64,000 nt of DNA from the NCBI GenBank assembly GCA_963785065.1, contig CAWATX010000002.1:558001-622000 (forward strand). The letters run 5' to 3'. The first letter of the stretch is position 1, and the number at the start of each line of letters is the position of its first letter. Shown one piece after another: positions 9,313 through 16,424 of the stretch. The position numbers and the translations under genes are program-made. The notes below the pieces were generated by a model. That model did no database searches and was not told where the DNA came from. It saw nothing but the letters and a program-made list of their open reading frames with translations. The stretch is from CAVSRC01 sp963785065 (GTDB lineage Bacteria > Pseudomonadota > Alphaproteobacteria > Rhizobiales > Kaistiaceae).

Positions 9313-9942
9313 ATGCTCGAACAGATCATCACGACGCTTGCCGGCTTCATCGTCGCCGTGATCTCGGCGGGCGGCTATGCCGGGGTCGCCTTGCTGATGG
9401 CGATCGAATCGGCCTGCATTCCCCTGCCGTCCGAGATCATCATGCCCTTCGCCGGCTATCTCGCCTCGACCGGCCGCTTCAGCCTGATCGGTGCGGCGAC
9501 CATGGGCGCCATCGGCTGCAATATCGGCTCGACGGTTGCCTATTACGTGGCCGCCTATGGCGGCCGCAGCGTGATCGAGCGCTGGGGCCCCTATCTGCTG
9601 ATCCGCCCCGCCGATCTCGACCATGCCGATCGCTTCTTCGCCCGCTATGGCGGCGCCACCGTCTTCATCGGCCGGTTGCTCCCGGTCGTGCGGACGTTCA
9701 TCGCCTTTCCGGCAGGGCTCGCCCGCATGCCGATGCTGCGCTTCCAGATCTATACCTTCGTCGGGTCATGGCCATGGTGCCTCGGCCTTGCCTATGTCGG
9801 CTATGTTCTTGGCGATCGCTGGAACAGCAGCCCGACGCTGCGCAGCGTCTTCCACAGTTTCGACCTCGCGATCGTCATCGCCGTGCTTGCCGCGGCCGGG
9901 TGGTTCCTCTGGTCCCATTGGCCGAGGCGCGGCAAGCGATAA
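9313..9942 (+). CDS. DedA-family membrane protein
   Basis: 209 residues with several membrane helices. The DedA (VTT/SNARE-associated) signatures are present: the acidic/proline segment ESACIPLPSEIIMPFAG, the glycine-rich GCNIGSTVAYYVAAYGGR, and FIGRLLPVVRTFIAFPAG in the re-entrant region. Family members are lipid scramblases or undecaprenyl-phosphate carriers needed for envelope homeostasis. The gene sits between the tRNA-Leu gene and its duplicated 3' end, so it may have arrived with a small integrated element. Within the family this is an ordinary length. Confidence 0.9.
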   Translation: MLEQIITTLAGFIVAVISAGGYAGVALLMAIESACIPLPSEIIMPFAGYLASTGRFSLIGAATMGAIGCNIGSTVAYYVAAYGGRSVIERWGPYLLIRPADLDHADRFFARYGGATVFIGRLLPVVRTFIAFPAGLARMPMLRFQIYTFVGSWPWCLGLAYVGYVLGDRWNSSPTLRSVFHSFDLAIVIAVLAAAGWFLWSHWPRRGKR

Positions 9943-10057
9943 AGAACGAGAAGTGCCGCTCGACAGCGAGTGACGGCCGCCCGACGGCGGGCGCCGTTGG
10001 TTGGCCGAACGTCACGAAATGGTCCCGCACCAACGGCAAAACGCCGCAGCAGGAATT

Positions 10058-10144
10058 TGGTGCCCCTGACCCGGGTCGAACGGGTACGCCCTTTCGGGCA
10101 ACAGATTTTGAGTTTGTCGCGTCTGCCAGTTCCGCCACAGGGGC
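10058..10144 (-). tRNA. tRNA-Leu (anticodon CAA)
   Basis: 87 bases including an encoded CCA. The acceptor arms GCCCCTG and CAGGGGC pair perfectly, the T stem ACCCG/CGGGT is intact, and there is a class II long variable arm (GCCC-GAAA-GGGC) typical of leucine tRNAs. The anticodon loop reads CTCAAAA, giving anticodon CAA for UUG codons. One anticodon-stem pair is an A-C mismatch (position 30 with 40), which is unusual but tolerated in some tRNAs. Its last 34 bases are duplicated at 9142-9175. Confidence 0.93.
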
Positions 10145-10272
10145 CGGGCACCGGATATACGGAACCGCCGCGGGTCGGTCAAACGGCAGCAGCGCCCGGC
10201 CTTGTTTTCACCGTTTTCCTGGGTGTTTCTGCTTGCCCGTAGCGCAGCGCTCCACTATCTCACCTGACGACC

Positions 10273-10812
10273 ATGGATGCGTCCCTCCTCCGCCGCGCCG
10301 ACCTGACAGCGGCCTTCGTCTTTCTGCTGGCACTGGCCACCATTGTGGGGGCCTGGGGCTTCCAGGTCATTGGCGGGTATCTGCCCTGCGAGCTCTGCTA
10401 CCAGGAGCGCATCCCCTATTATGTCGGCATCCCGCTGGCGCTCGTCGCCGGCGTGTCCGCCTGGTACGGCGGCCCGGCCTGGCTGACCCGTGGGGCGCTG
10501 CTGCTGGCGGCGCTCACCTTTGCCTGGGGCACGTATCTTGCCGTCTACCACACCGGCGCCGAATACAGCTGGTGGCCGGGCCCAACCGATTGCAGCAGCG
10601 CCGGCGGCCCCACCGCGACCAGCACCGGCGACCTTCTCAAGCAGATCGAGAAGATCCAGGTGGTGTCGTGCACCGAGGTGACCTGGCGCCTGCTCGGCCT
10701 GTCCTTTGCCGGGTGGAACGCGGTGGTTTCGGCTGTGCTGACCGCGGCCGGCCTGTTCGGCGCCTTCTTCGCCCGCACCACGGCGCACCGGACGCCGGCG
10801 ACGGTCAACTGA
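10273..10812 (+). CDS. dsbB: Disulfide bond formation protein B (DsbB family)
   Basis: 179 residues with four predicted membrane helices. The quinone-proximal catalytic pair is CELC in the first periplasmic loop, and a second periplasmic loop contains two spaced cysteines (PTDCSS and VVSCTE), matching the DsbB arrangement. DsbB reoxidises DsbA and passes electrons to ubiquinone in the inner membrane. No dsbA is nearby. The ATG follows a weak ribosome site and is the only sensible start. A TlpA-like thiol-disulfide protein is encoded at 45.9 kb, but the two are not linked. Confidence 0.88.
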   Translation: MDASLLRRADLTAAFVFLLALATIVGAWGFQVIGGYLPCELCYQERIPYYVGIPLALVAGVSAWYGGPAWLTRGALLLAALTFAWGTYLAVYHTGAEYSWWPGPTDCSSAGGPTATSTGDLLKQIEKIQVVSCTEVTWRLLGLSFAGWNAVVSAVLTAAGLFGAFFARTTAHRTPATVN

Positions 10813-10829
10813 TCCCGGAAATTGACTGG

Positions 10830-11618
10830 CTAGGGTCCTGGCGGACCTGAGGCATTCTGGCGCGCCGGATCGCCGCCATAGCGCTCAGTCTTGATCGACG
10901 GAAACGGCACGCCCATGTCGATGATCAACCGCGTGGCGGAATCGACGAAGGCGGTGGCGCCGCAGACATAGCTGTGGGCCGGCACGTCGCCCAGCCCGGC
11001 CAGTGTCTCGGCGACAAGCTCGGCGCTGATGCGCCCCGTGCGCAGCGGCTCCTCCACCGCGCTTTCGCGGGTGAGGGTCACGAACAGCCCGAAATTCGGG
11101 TCGCTCTCGCCCCGCCGCAGCAGCTCTTCCATCTCAATCAGCTCTTCGCGCGCCCGCGCCGAATAGATGAGCGCCGCCGGCACCTCGGGCGCAACGGCAG
11201 CCCGGTGGCGCAGCATCGACAGAAGCGGCACAACGCCGGAGCCGCCGCCGACGAGCAGCAACGGCCCCCCGTCGTTCCCGGTCCAGGTGAAATGCCCGCC
11301 GATCGGTCCGCGCAGCTCGATCGTGTCGCCGGTCTGGACGATCTCGTGGAAGAAGGGCGAGACCTCGCCGTCGGCCAGCCGCTCGACGATCAGCTCGATC
11401 TCGGACCCGTCCGGCGCCGAACCGATCGAATAGCTGCGCTCGGCCTGATAGCCGTCCGGCGCCGTCAGGCGCACGTCGACATGCTGCCCGGCGCGGAAGC
11501 CGCGCCAGCCGGGTACCCTCAGGCGGAAACTCTTGACGCGCGGCGTCAACGGCCGGATGTCCACGACCGTCGCTTCCTGCCAGGCGAGACGCCCGCCCGG
11601 CTGAACTGCCTGATCCAT
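10830..11618 (-). CDS. FAD/NAD(P)-dependent oxidoreductase (ferredoxin-NADP reductase type)
   Basis: 262 residues from the ATG of MDQAVQPGG, chosen because the longer version would run into the preceding gene. It has the FNR fold: the FAD motif RSYSIGSA (RxYS), a phosphate-binding GPIGGHF, the NAD(P) motif GGGSGVVPLLSML, and the C-terminal VCGATAFVD. It lies 14 bases downstream of the molybdenum oxidoreductase gene on the same strand, and is presumably its electron donor or acceptor partner. No iron-sulfur or haem domain is fused to it. Confidence 0.85.
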   Translation of the reverse strand: MDQAVQPGGRLAWQEATVVDIRPLTPRVKSFRLRVPGWRGFRAGQHVDVRLTAPDGYQAERSYSIGSAPDGSEIELIVERLADGEVSPFFHEIVQTGDTIELRGPIGGHFTWTGNDGGPLLLVGGGSGVVPLLSMLRHRAAVAPEVPAALIYSARAREELIEMEELLRRGESDPNFGLFVTLTRESAVEEPLRTGRISAELVAETLAGLGDVPAHSYVCGATAFVDSATRLIIDMGVPFPSIKTERYGGDPARQNASGPPGP

Positions 11619-11632
11619 TACATTCCCGCCTG

Positions 11633-12241
11633 TCAGTCGCCCGTGAAGCGCTGCTCGCGCCACGGATCACCGTATATATGGTAACCGCGCAGCTCCCAGA
11701 ACCCCGCTTCGTCTCTTTGGGTGAACTGCAGGGCGTTCACCCATTTGGCCGACTTCCAGAAATAAAGGTGCGGCACCAGCAGCCGCGCCGGACCGCCATG
11801 GTCCGAGGTGAGCGGATAGCCGGCGAAAGTGAGCGCCACCATCGCCTTGCCGTCGACAAGGTCGGCGACCGGTACGTTGGTGGTGTAGCCGTCGAAGGAA
11901 TGGGCGAGCACATAGCCGGTTGGCGGCGCATCGAGGCCGGCGGCGGCGAGGATGTCGTCGAACATGACGCCGCGCCATTCAGTGTCGAACTTGCTCCACT
12001 TGGTGACGCAATGGATGTCGCGCTTGAATTCGCTCATCGGCAGCGCATTGAATTCGTCCCACGACCAGCGTTTCACCGGCTTCGGGCCGACCTTGACCGT
12101 GAAGCTCCATTCCTCCGGTTTGACGATCGCCGTCGGGCCGGCGGAAAGCACCGGAAAGCCCGTCTCCAGATATTGCCCCGGCGGCAGGCGCTTGGCCTCA
12201 TCCTCACTCGGACGGCGCCCGAAGAAACCTCGCGTGACCAT
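11633..12241 (-). CDS. Sulfite oxidase-like molybdopterin oxidoreductase
   Basis: 202 residues. The oxidoreductase molybdopterin domain is complete, with the molybdenum-coordinating cysteine in HCVTKWSKFDTEWRG and the conserved SFDGYTTN and LTSDHGGPARLL segments. There is no C-terminal dimerisation domain and no twin-arginine signal, so it is a short cytoplasmic member rather than a classical sulfite oxidase or MsrP. The start at MVTRGFFGRR is chosen because the upstream extension is translated from the neighbouring transporter region. The FAD reductase gene directly downstream suggests a two-component redox pair. The substrate is unknown. Confidence 0.87.
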   Translation of the reverse strand: MVTRGFFGRRPSEDEAKRLPPGQYLETGFPVLSAGPTAIVKPEEWSFTVKVGPKPVKRWSWDEFNALPMSEFKRDIHCVTKWSKFDTEWRGVMFDDILAAAGLDAPPTGYVLAHSFDGYTTNVPVADLVDGKAMVALTFAGYPLTSDHGGPARLLVPHLYFWKSAKWVNALQFTQRDEAGFWELRGYHIYGDPWREQRFTGD

Positions 12242-12347
12242 GATTCTCTCGCCCCTTCCCTGTCGCTGCCTGCAACCGAAGTCCATAACTGGCACTATCG
12301 GCAGCCCGGTCAAGCGGATTGCCCCCGGCGCCTGTGCCCCGGGCGCG

Positions 12348-13235
12348 CTATGGCCGGTTGCGCAGCACGATCGTGCGCCGCGACCAGCCGCGCAGCTGCT
12401 CCTCGCGCAGGAAGGTGAACAGACCGGAAGCGACCACCAGCACCATGCCGGCAAGCGCGATGTGATCCGGAAACTCGCCGAAGACGAGCGCCCCGAGCAG
12501 GATCGCCCAGATGATCTGGCTGTACTGGGTCGGCGTGACCCGGTTAGCCGGCGCCAGCCGGGTCGCCGCCAGCATCGTGATCTGCCCGAAGCCGCCGGCG
12601 ATGCCGGCGAGCAACAGCAGGGCGATTTCCCACCCGCTCGGCACACGGAACTGGTGGATCATCAGCGCCCCGTTGACGGCGATCGCCGTCAGATAGAGCA
12701 CGGCAAGCAGGCTGATGCGCTTCTCCGTCGGCCCCAGCTTGCGCATGGTGATGATCGAGACGGCCGCACAGGCGGCTGCGGCCAGCGCCGACAGATGGCC
12801 GAGGTGAAGCTGGTGGAAGCCTGGTCGCACCACCAGCAGCACGCCGACGAGACCGGTTGCCACCGCCAGCCAGCGCCGCCAGCCGACCTTTTCGCCGAGC
12901 ACAGGAATCGACAGCATGGTGGCAAACAGCGGCATCAGGAAGAGGACGGAATAGGCCTCCGCAAAGGGAATGGTGGTGAAGGCATAGAAGCTGAAAATGC
13001 CGCCGGCCGTGCCACAGATGGCACGCAGGAAGACGAGGCGCGGACGATTGAGCCGGAAGGTCTCGCGCCAGCGTTCCGATTTCGACCGGGCGAAGCCGAA
13101 GGTCGAGAACGACGACAGCGTCAGGAAAAAGGCGATCTCGAACACCGGCAGCCTGCCGCCGATCGCCTTCACGGTCGCGTCGGCGCAGGAGAACAGGACG
13201 TAGGTGAGGAAGCCGAACAGAACGCCCTTGGTCAT
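12348..13235 (-). CDS. DMT-superfamily (EamA) transporter
   Basis: 295 residues with about ten hydrophobic helices arranged as two EamA repeats, which is the drug/metabolite transporter layout. The first helix contains LFGFLTYVLFSCADATVK and the second half repeats similar small-residue patterns. Members export or import amino acids, nucleosides or other metabolites, and nothing in the sequence fixes the substrate here. The nucleoside hydrolase gene lies 27 bases upstream on the same strand, so the pair could share a transcript; a nucleoside-linked function is only a suggestion. Confidence 0.85.
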   Translation of the reverse strand: MTKGVLFGFLTYVLFSCADATVKAIGGRLPVFEIAFFLTLSSFSTFGFARSKSERWRETFRLNRPRLVFLRAICGTAGGIFSFYAFTTIPFAEAYSVLFLMPLFATMLSIPVLGEKVGWRRWLAVATGLVGVLLVVRPGFHQLHLGHLSALAAAACAAVSIITMRKLGPTEKRISLLAVLYLTAIAVNGALMIHQFRVPSGWEIALLLLAGIAGGFGQITMLAATRLAPANRVTPTQYSQIIWAILLGALVFGEFPDHIALAGMVLVVASGLFTFLREEQLRGWSRRTIVLRNRP

Positions 13236-13262
13236 GACAGGCAGGAATCCGGTGGGGTGCCG

Positions 13263-14204
13263 CTATGGCAGGCGGGCGAGGCGCTCCGTCAGCAGCGCAT
13301 AATAGCCGTCGGCATCGCCCGAGCGCAGGAATAGCGCATTGGCCGGCCGGTCGGTCACCCGCCACCAGTCGGCCACCGTCATGCCCATGGTGAGTTCGCT
13401 CATCGTCTCCACGGTGACATTGATCTCGCGGCCCTCGAACAGCTCCGGCCGCAAGAGCCAAGCGATGGTGCAGGGGTCGTGCAGCGGCGCGCCGATGCTG
13501 CCGTATTTTTCCAGGTCGAAGCGCTCCGAAAACGACAACAGGCCGGCGACCGCCTCGCCGGTGCGGTTGCCGATGGCAGCGAACGCCTGCCGCCGCTTCT
13601 CGGTGGTCAGCATCTGGTGGGTCAGATCGAGCGGCGCCACCGTCAGCGGAATGCCGCTCTTGAAGACGACGTCGGCAGCCTGCGGGTCGACATAGATGTT
13701 GAACTCGGCCGTCGGCGTGATGTTGCCGCCCTCGAAATAGGCGCCGCCCATCATGACGATCCGGGCGAGGCGCCTGGCGATCGCCGGCTCTCTGACGAGC
13801 GCCATGGCGACGTTGGTGAGCGGTCCTAGCGTGCACAGCGTGATGTCGCCCTCGGGCGCCGCCATCACCGTGTCGACGATGAAGTCGACGCCGTGCTTCT
13901 CGGCGAGCGGCAAGGTCGGTTCGGGCAGCGCATAGCCATCAAGGCCGGTGCGCCCGTGCACGTGCTCGGCCGTGCGCAACTGACGCACCATCGGCCGCAC
14001 GCAGCCGGCATGGACCGGAACATCCGTGCGGCCGGCAAGCTCGACGATGCGCCGGGCGTTCCTTTCGGTAAGCGCCAACGGCACGTTGCCGGCGACCGCG
14101 ACGATGCCCAGGACCTCGAAATCCTCCGTCGAGGCGAGCGCCAGCAGGATGGCAACGGCGTCATCCTGCCCGGGGTCCGTGTCGATGATGATGCGGCGCG
14201 GCAC
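13263..14204 (-). CDS. Inosine-uridine-type nucleoside hydrolase
   Basis: 313 residues, the standard family size. The calcium-binding aspartate motif DTDPGQDDA lies at residues 8-16, followed by AGNVPL, the TLGPLTNVA segment, and EFNIYVDPQAA with a further Asp. These enzymes cleave ribonucleosides to ribose and a free base in the cytosol. The gene sits between an aldo/keto reductase and a DMT transporter, all on the minus strand with gaps of 18 and 27 bases, so the three may form one operon. A salvage or catabolic role for nucleosides is likely. Confidence 0.92.
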   Translation of the reverse strand: MPRRIIIDTDPGQDDAVAILLALASTEDFEVLGIVAVAGNVPLALTERNARRIVELAGRTDVPVHAGCVRPMVRQLRTAEHVHGRTGLDGYALPEPTLPLAEKHGVDFIVDTVMAAPEGDITLCTLGPLTNVAMALVREPAIARRLARIVMMGGAYFEGGNITPTAEFNIYVDPQAADVVFKSGIPLTVAPLDLTHQMLTTEKRRQAFAAIGNRTGEAVAGLLSFSERFDLEKYGSIGAPLHDPCTIAWLLRPELFEGREINVTVETMSELTMGMTVADWWRVTDRPANALFLRSGDADGYYALLTERLARLP

Positions 14205-14222
14205 CGTCTGGCCCCTCGGTGG

Positions 14223-15203
14223 TCAGTTGTGCCCGCGGATCGGCTTGGGCCGGTAGGGCGCTTCCAGCATCTTCAGTTCATCGTCCTCGAGCTTGATGCC
14301 GAGCGCGGCCACCGCGTCATCGAGATGGCTCATCTTGCTGGCGCCGATGATCGGCGCCGTCACGCCCGGCCGCGACAGCATCCAGGCCAGCGCCACCTGC
14401 GCATTGGGCACGCCGCGCTTCTTGGCGATGGCGCCGACCGCATCGATGATCGCGCGATCGGCGTCGCTGCGATCATAGAGCTGCTTTCCGAACGCGTCCG
14501 TCTTGGCGCGCACCGTCGCGTCCGACTCCGCATTCGACCGGGTCACCAGCCCGCGCGCCAGCGGGCTCCACGGGATGAGGCCGACGCCCTCCTTGCGGCA
14601 GAGCGGGATCATCTCGCGCTCCTCCTCGCGGTAGAGCAGGTTGTAGTGGTTCTGCATGGTGACGAAGCGGCTGAAGCCGAGGCGATCGGAGATCGCCAGC
14701 ATCTGGGCGAACTGCCAAGCGTACATGGACGAAGCGCCGATATAGAGCGCCTTGCCGGCCTTCACCACGTCGGTCAGCGCCTCCAGCGTCTCCTCCATCG
14801 GCGTCGCTGCGTCGAAACGGTGGATCTGGTAGAGATCGACATAGTCCATGCCGAGACGGGTAAGCGATGCGTCGATCGCCGCCATGATGTGCTTGCGCGA
14901 CAGGCCGCGCTGGTTGGGGCTGTCGCCCATGGCGCCATGGACCTTGGTGGCCAGCACGTAGCTGTCGCGCGCCGGACCATAGTCCTTGAGCGCACGGCCG
15001 GTGATCTCCTCGCTGACGCCGATCGAATAGACGTCGGCGGTGTCGAAGAAGGTGAAGCCGAGGTCGAACGCTTTCTTGATGAACGGCCGCGCTTCCTCTT
15101 CCTCGAGCGCCCATTCACGGTTGCTCTTGACGCCGTAGGTCATCATGCCGAGGCAGATGCGCGAGACGGTGACACCGGTCGAGCCGAGTCTGGTGTAGTC
15201 CAT
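14223..15203 (-). CDS. Aldo/keto reductase
   Basis: 326 residues from MDYTRLGSTG; a 45-codon upstream extension has no similarity and crosses the presumed promoter. It has the AKR barrel with catalytic Asp and Tyr in FFDTADVYS, Lys in LATKVHG, and His in YQIHRFD, plus the NADPH-binding segment with IPWSPLARG near residue 200. It resembles the YajO/AKR11-12 group that reduces aldehydes and ketones of sugar or xenobiotic origin. It is the first gene of a minus-strand run with the nucleoside hydrolase and the DMT transporter. Confidence 0.9.
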   Translation of the reverse strand: MDYTRLGSTGVTVSRICLGMMTYGVKSNREWALEEEEARPFIKKAFDLGFTFFDTADVYSIGVSEEITGRALKDYGPARDSYVLATKVHGAMGDSPNQRGLSRKHIMAAIDASLTRLGMDYVDLYQIHRFDAATPMEETLEALTDVVKAGKALYIGASSMYAWQFAQMLAISDRLGFSRFVTMQNHYNLLYREEEREMIPLCRKEGVGLIPWSPLARGLVTRSNAESDATVRAKTDAFGKQLYDRSDADRAIIDAVGAIAKKRGVPNAQVALAWMLSRPGVTAPIIGASKMSHLDDAVAALGIKLEDDELKMLEAPYRPKPIRGHN

Positions 15204-15324
15204 GGTGCATATCCCGTTGTTGCCGGCGCGCACTATGTGGCAGGCGCCGCTCACTGATCGCTTGGGGCCCCGCGAGCCGGCAGGTGGTGAGATGGATCGG
15301 TCGGAAACGGCTGCAGTAGACGAC

Positions 15325-15360
15325 AAGGCGCCGCCCAAGGCAATGCCCGGGCGGCGCCTT
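15325..15360 (-). terminator. Hairpin downstream of the FeeM-type gene (terminator-like)
   Basis: A 12-base perfect inverted repeat (AAGGCGCCGCCC / GGGCGGCGCCTT) with a 12-base spacer. It lies about 60 bases past the stop of the minus-strand N-acyltransferase gene and before the aldo/keto reductase promoter region. The T tract on the minus strand is short (TT), so termination may be weak; the plus-strand side has TTTT. Confidence 0.55.
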
Positions 15361-15418
15361 TTGAAACGCCAATCTATCTTCAGGCCGGCGCGGGCCTAGC
15401 GCCCGGCCTGGCGCGCTT

Positions 15419-16177
15419 TCAGCTCGCGTGCGCCACCGGCCCGCCGGCCGGCTCGACCAGACGCAGCGCTGGCTGCCTGCGCGGCACCTCCACTGGCTGC
15501 TGCAGGCGCTCGAACAGCATCCGCCGCTCGAAGACCGAGGAACGGAAGAACGGATAGCGCCGGTGGACCCGCTCGCGCGCCGCGAAATAGTCCAGCGTCA
15601 TCAGGCTGATCGGCTGCGCCAGCAGCGGATAGGGCCGCGCGGCGCTGATCAGCTCGTGGCCAAAGACCCGCTTGTAGAACGCCTGGTGCTCGGTGCGCAC
15701 CGCCGCCAGCACGGTGTCGGCCTGGAAGTATTCGGCGGCCAGCCAGCCGAGCCGCATGGTCAGATAGACCAGTTGCGGATAGCGGTGCATGGCCTCGCGA
15801 TCGACCGCATGCCGCGTCGGATCGATGATGATCTTGCCGACATCCAGCTCCGGCTGCAGGATCTCCGGAAAGACGCCGAGGGTCGGCATTTCCGGGAATT
15901 CCTTGGTGGCGATATGCAGCCGGATCGAGCTGACCAGCCGGTCGTCGAGATACACGCCAAAGATCCAGGCGTTGTCGGCGTCGTCGTAGGGGTCGGTGAA
16001 TCGCTTCTCGAAATTCGGGGGAATGCCGCCCTCGCCGAGATAGGCGTCGTAGCGAAGGCGGAAGATCGCCTCGCGCTCTTCTTCGCTATCTGCCCGGTGA
16101 AAATCCGCACGCTCCAGCATGTCCTGCAGCCGCTCGGAGAACGTCTGCTGGGGAATCGCTAACGCAACCGCACTCAT
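15419..16177 (-). CDS. FeeM-type N-acyl amino acid synthase-like acyltransferase
   Basis: 252 residues. The N-terminal half has the FeeM/autoinducer-synthase-like GNAT signature: EREAIFRLRYDAYLGEGGI, then FGVYLDDRLVSSIRLHI, VGKIIIDP and the segment LAAEYFQADTVLAAVRTEHQAFYKRVFGHE. Related enzymes transfer long-chain acyl groups from an acyl carrier protein to amino acids. The C-terminal 60 residues are basic and variable. The start at MSAVALAIP follows a strong AGGAGGCAG ribosome site. The upstream DNA is AT-rich with several TTAA elements. The acceptor molecule and any signalling role are unknown. Confidence 0.72.
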   Translation of the reverse strand: MSAVALAIPQQTFSERLQDMLERADFHRADSEEEREAIFRLRYDAYLGEGGIPPNFEKRFTDPYDDADNAWIFGVYLDDRLVSSIRLHIATKEFPEMPTLGVFPEILQPELDVGKIIIDPTRHAVDREAMHRYPQLVYLTMRLGWLAAEYFQADTVLAAVRTEHQAFYKRVFGHELISAARPYPLLAQPISLMTLDYFAARERVHRRYPFFRSSVFERRMLFERLQQPVEVPRRQPALRLVEPAGGPVAHAS

Positions 16178-16228
16178 ATCTGCCTCCTCGTGCAGCACCG
16201 GCCGCCGTGCCCGCCGCACCAGGAGAAT

Positions 16229-16243
16229 TTAGTAAAGCATTAA
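16229..16243. promoter_or_regulatory. CtrA-like motif (one mismatch) upstream of FeeM-type gene
   Basis: TTAG-N7-TTAA, one base from the alphaproteobacterial CtrA consensus TTAA-N7-TTAA. It lies about 50-65 bases upstream of the N-acyltransferase start, in an unusually AT-rich stretch that also contains ATTAACGTTAA and GTTAAGGTTAACG. This is an imperfect match seen by eye. Confidence 0.3.
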
Positions 16244-16265
16244 TCAAAGTGGAAGGATTAACGTT

Positions 16266-16286
16266 AAAAAAGCCCGAAATTCGGGC
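16266..16286 (-). terminator. Rho-independent terminator
   Basis: On the minus strand a GCCCGAA-T-TTCGGGC hairpin is followed directly by six T residues, a textbook intrinsic terminator. It lies about 140 bases past the stop of the GGDEF/EAL gene, and would separate that transcript from the N-acyltransferase gene downstream. Confidence 0.85.
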
Positions 16287-16387
16287 AGTCACTTCTCGTT
16301 AAGGTTAACGAACATGCCGCCGCTGCATCGCAGCGCGCGAGAACACCGTCAAAACTCTCAGGGAGAACTTGGTTGGAACTGCTGCCA

Positions 16388-16409
16388 GACCCCCTCATTT
16401 GAGGGGGTC
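16388..16409. other. Perfect inverted repeat after the GGDEF/EAL gene
   Basis: GACCCCCTCA-TT-TGAGGGGGTC, a 10-base perfect inverted repeat 16 bases past the GGDEF/EAL stop. There is no T tract, so it is more likely an RNA-stabilising 3' hairpin or part of a two-step terminator with the hairpin at 16272-16286. Confidence 0.5.
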
Positions 16410-16424
16410 GCCGGCCGGCTCCGG

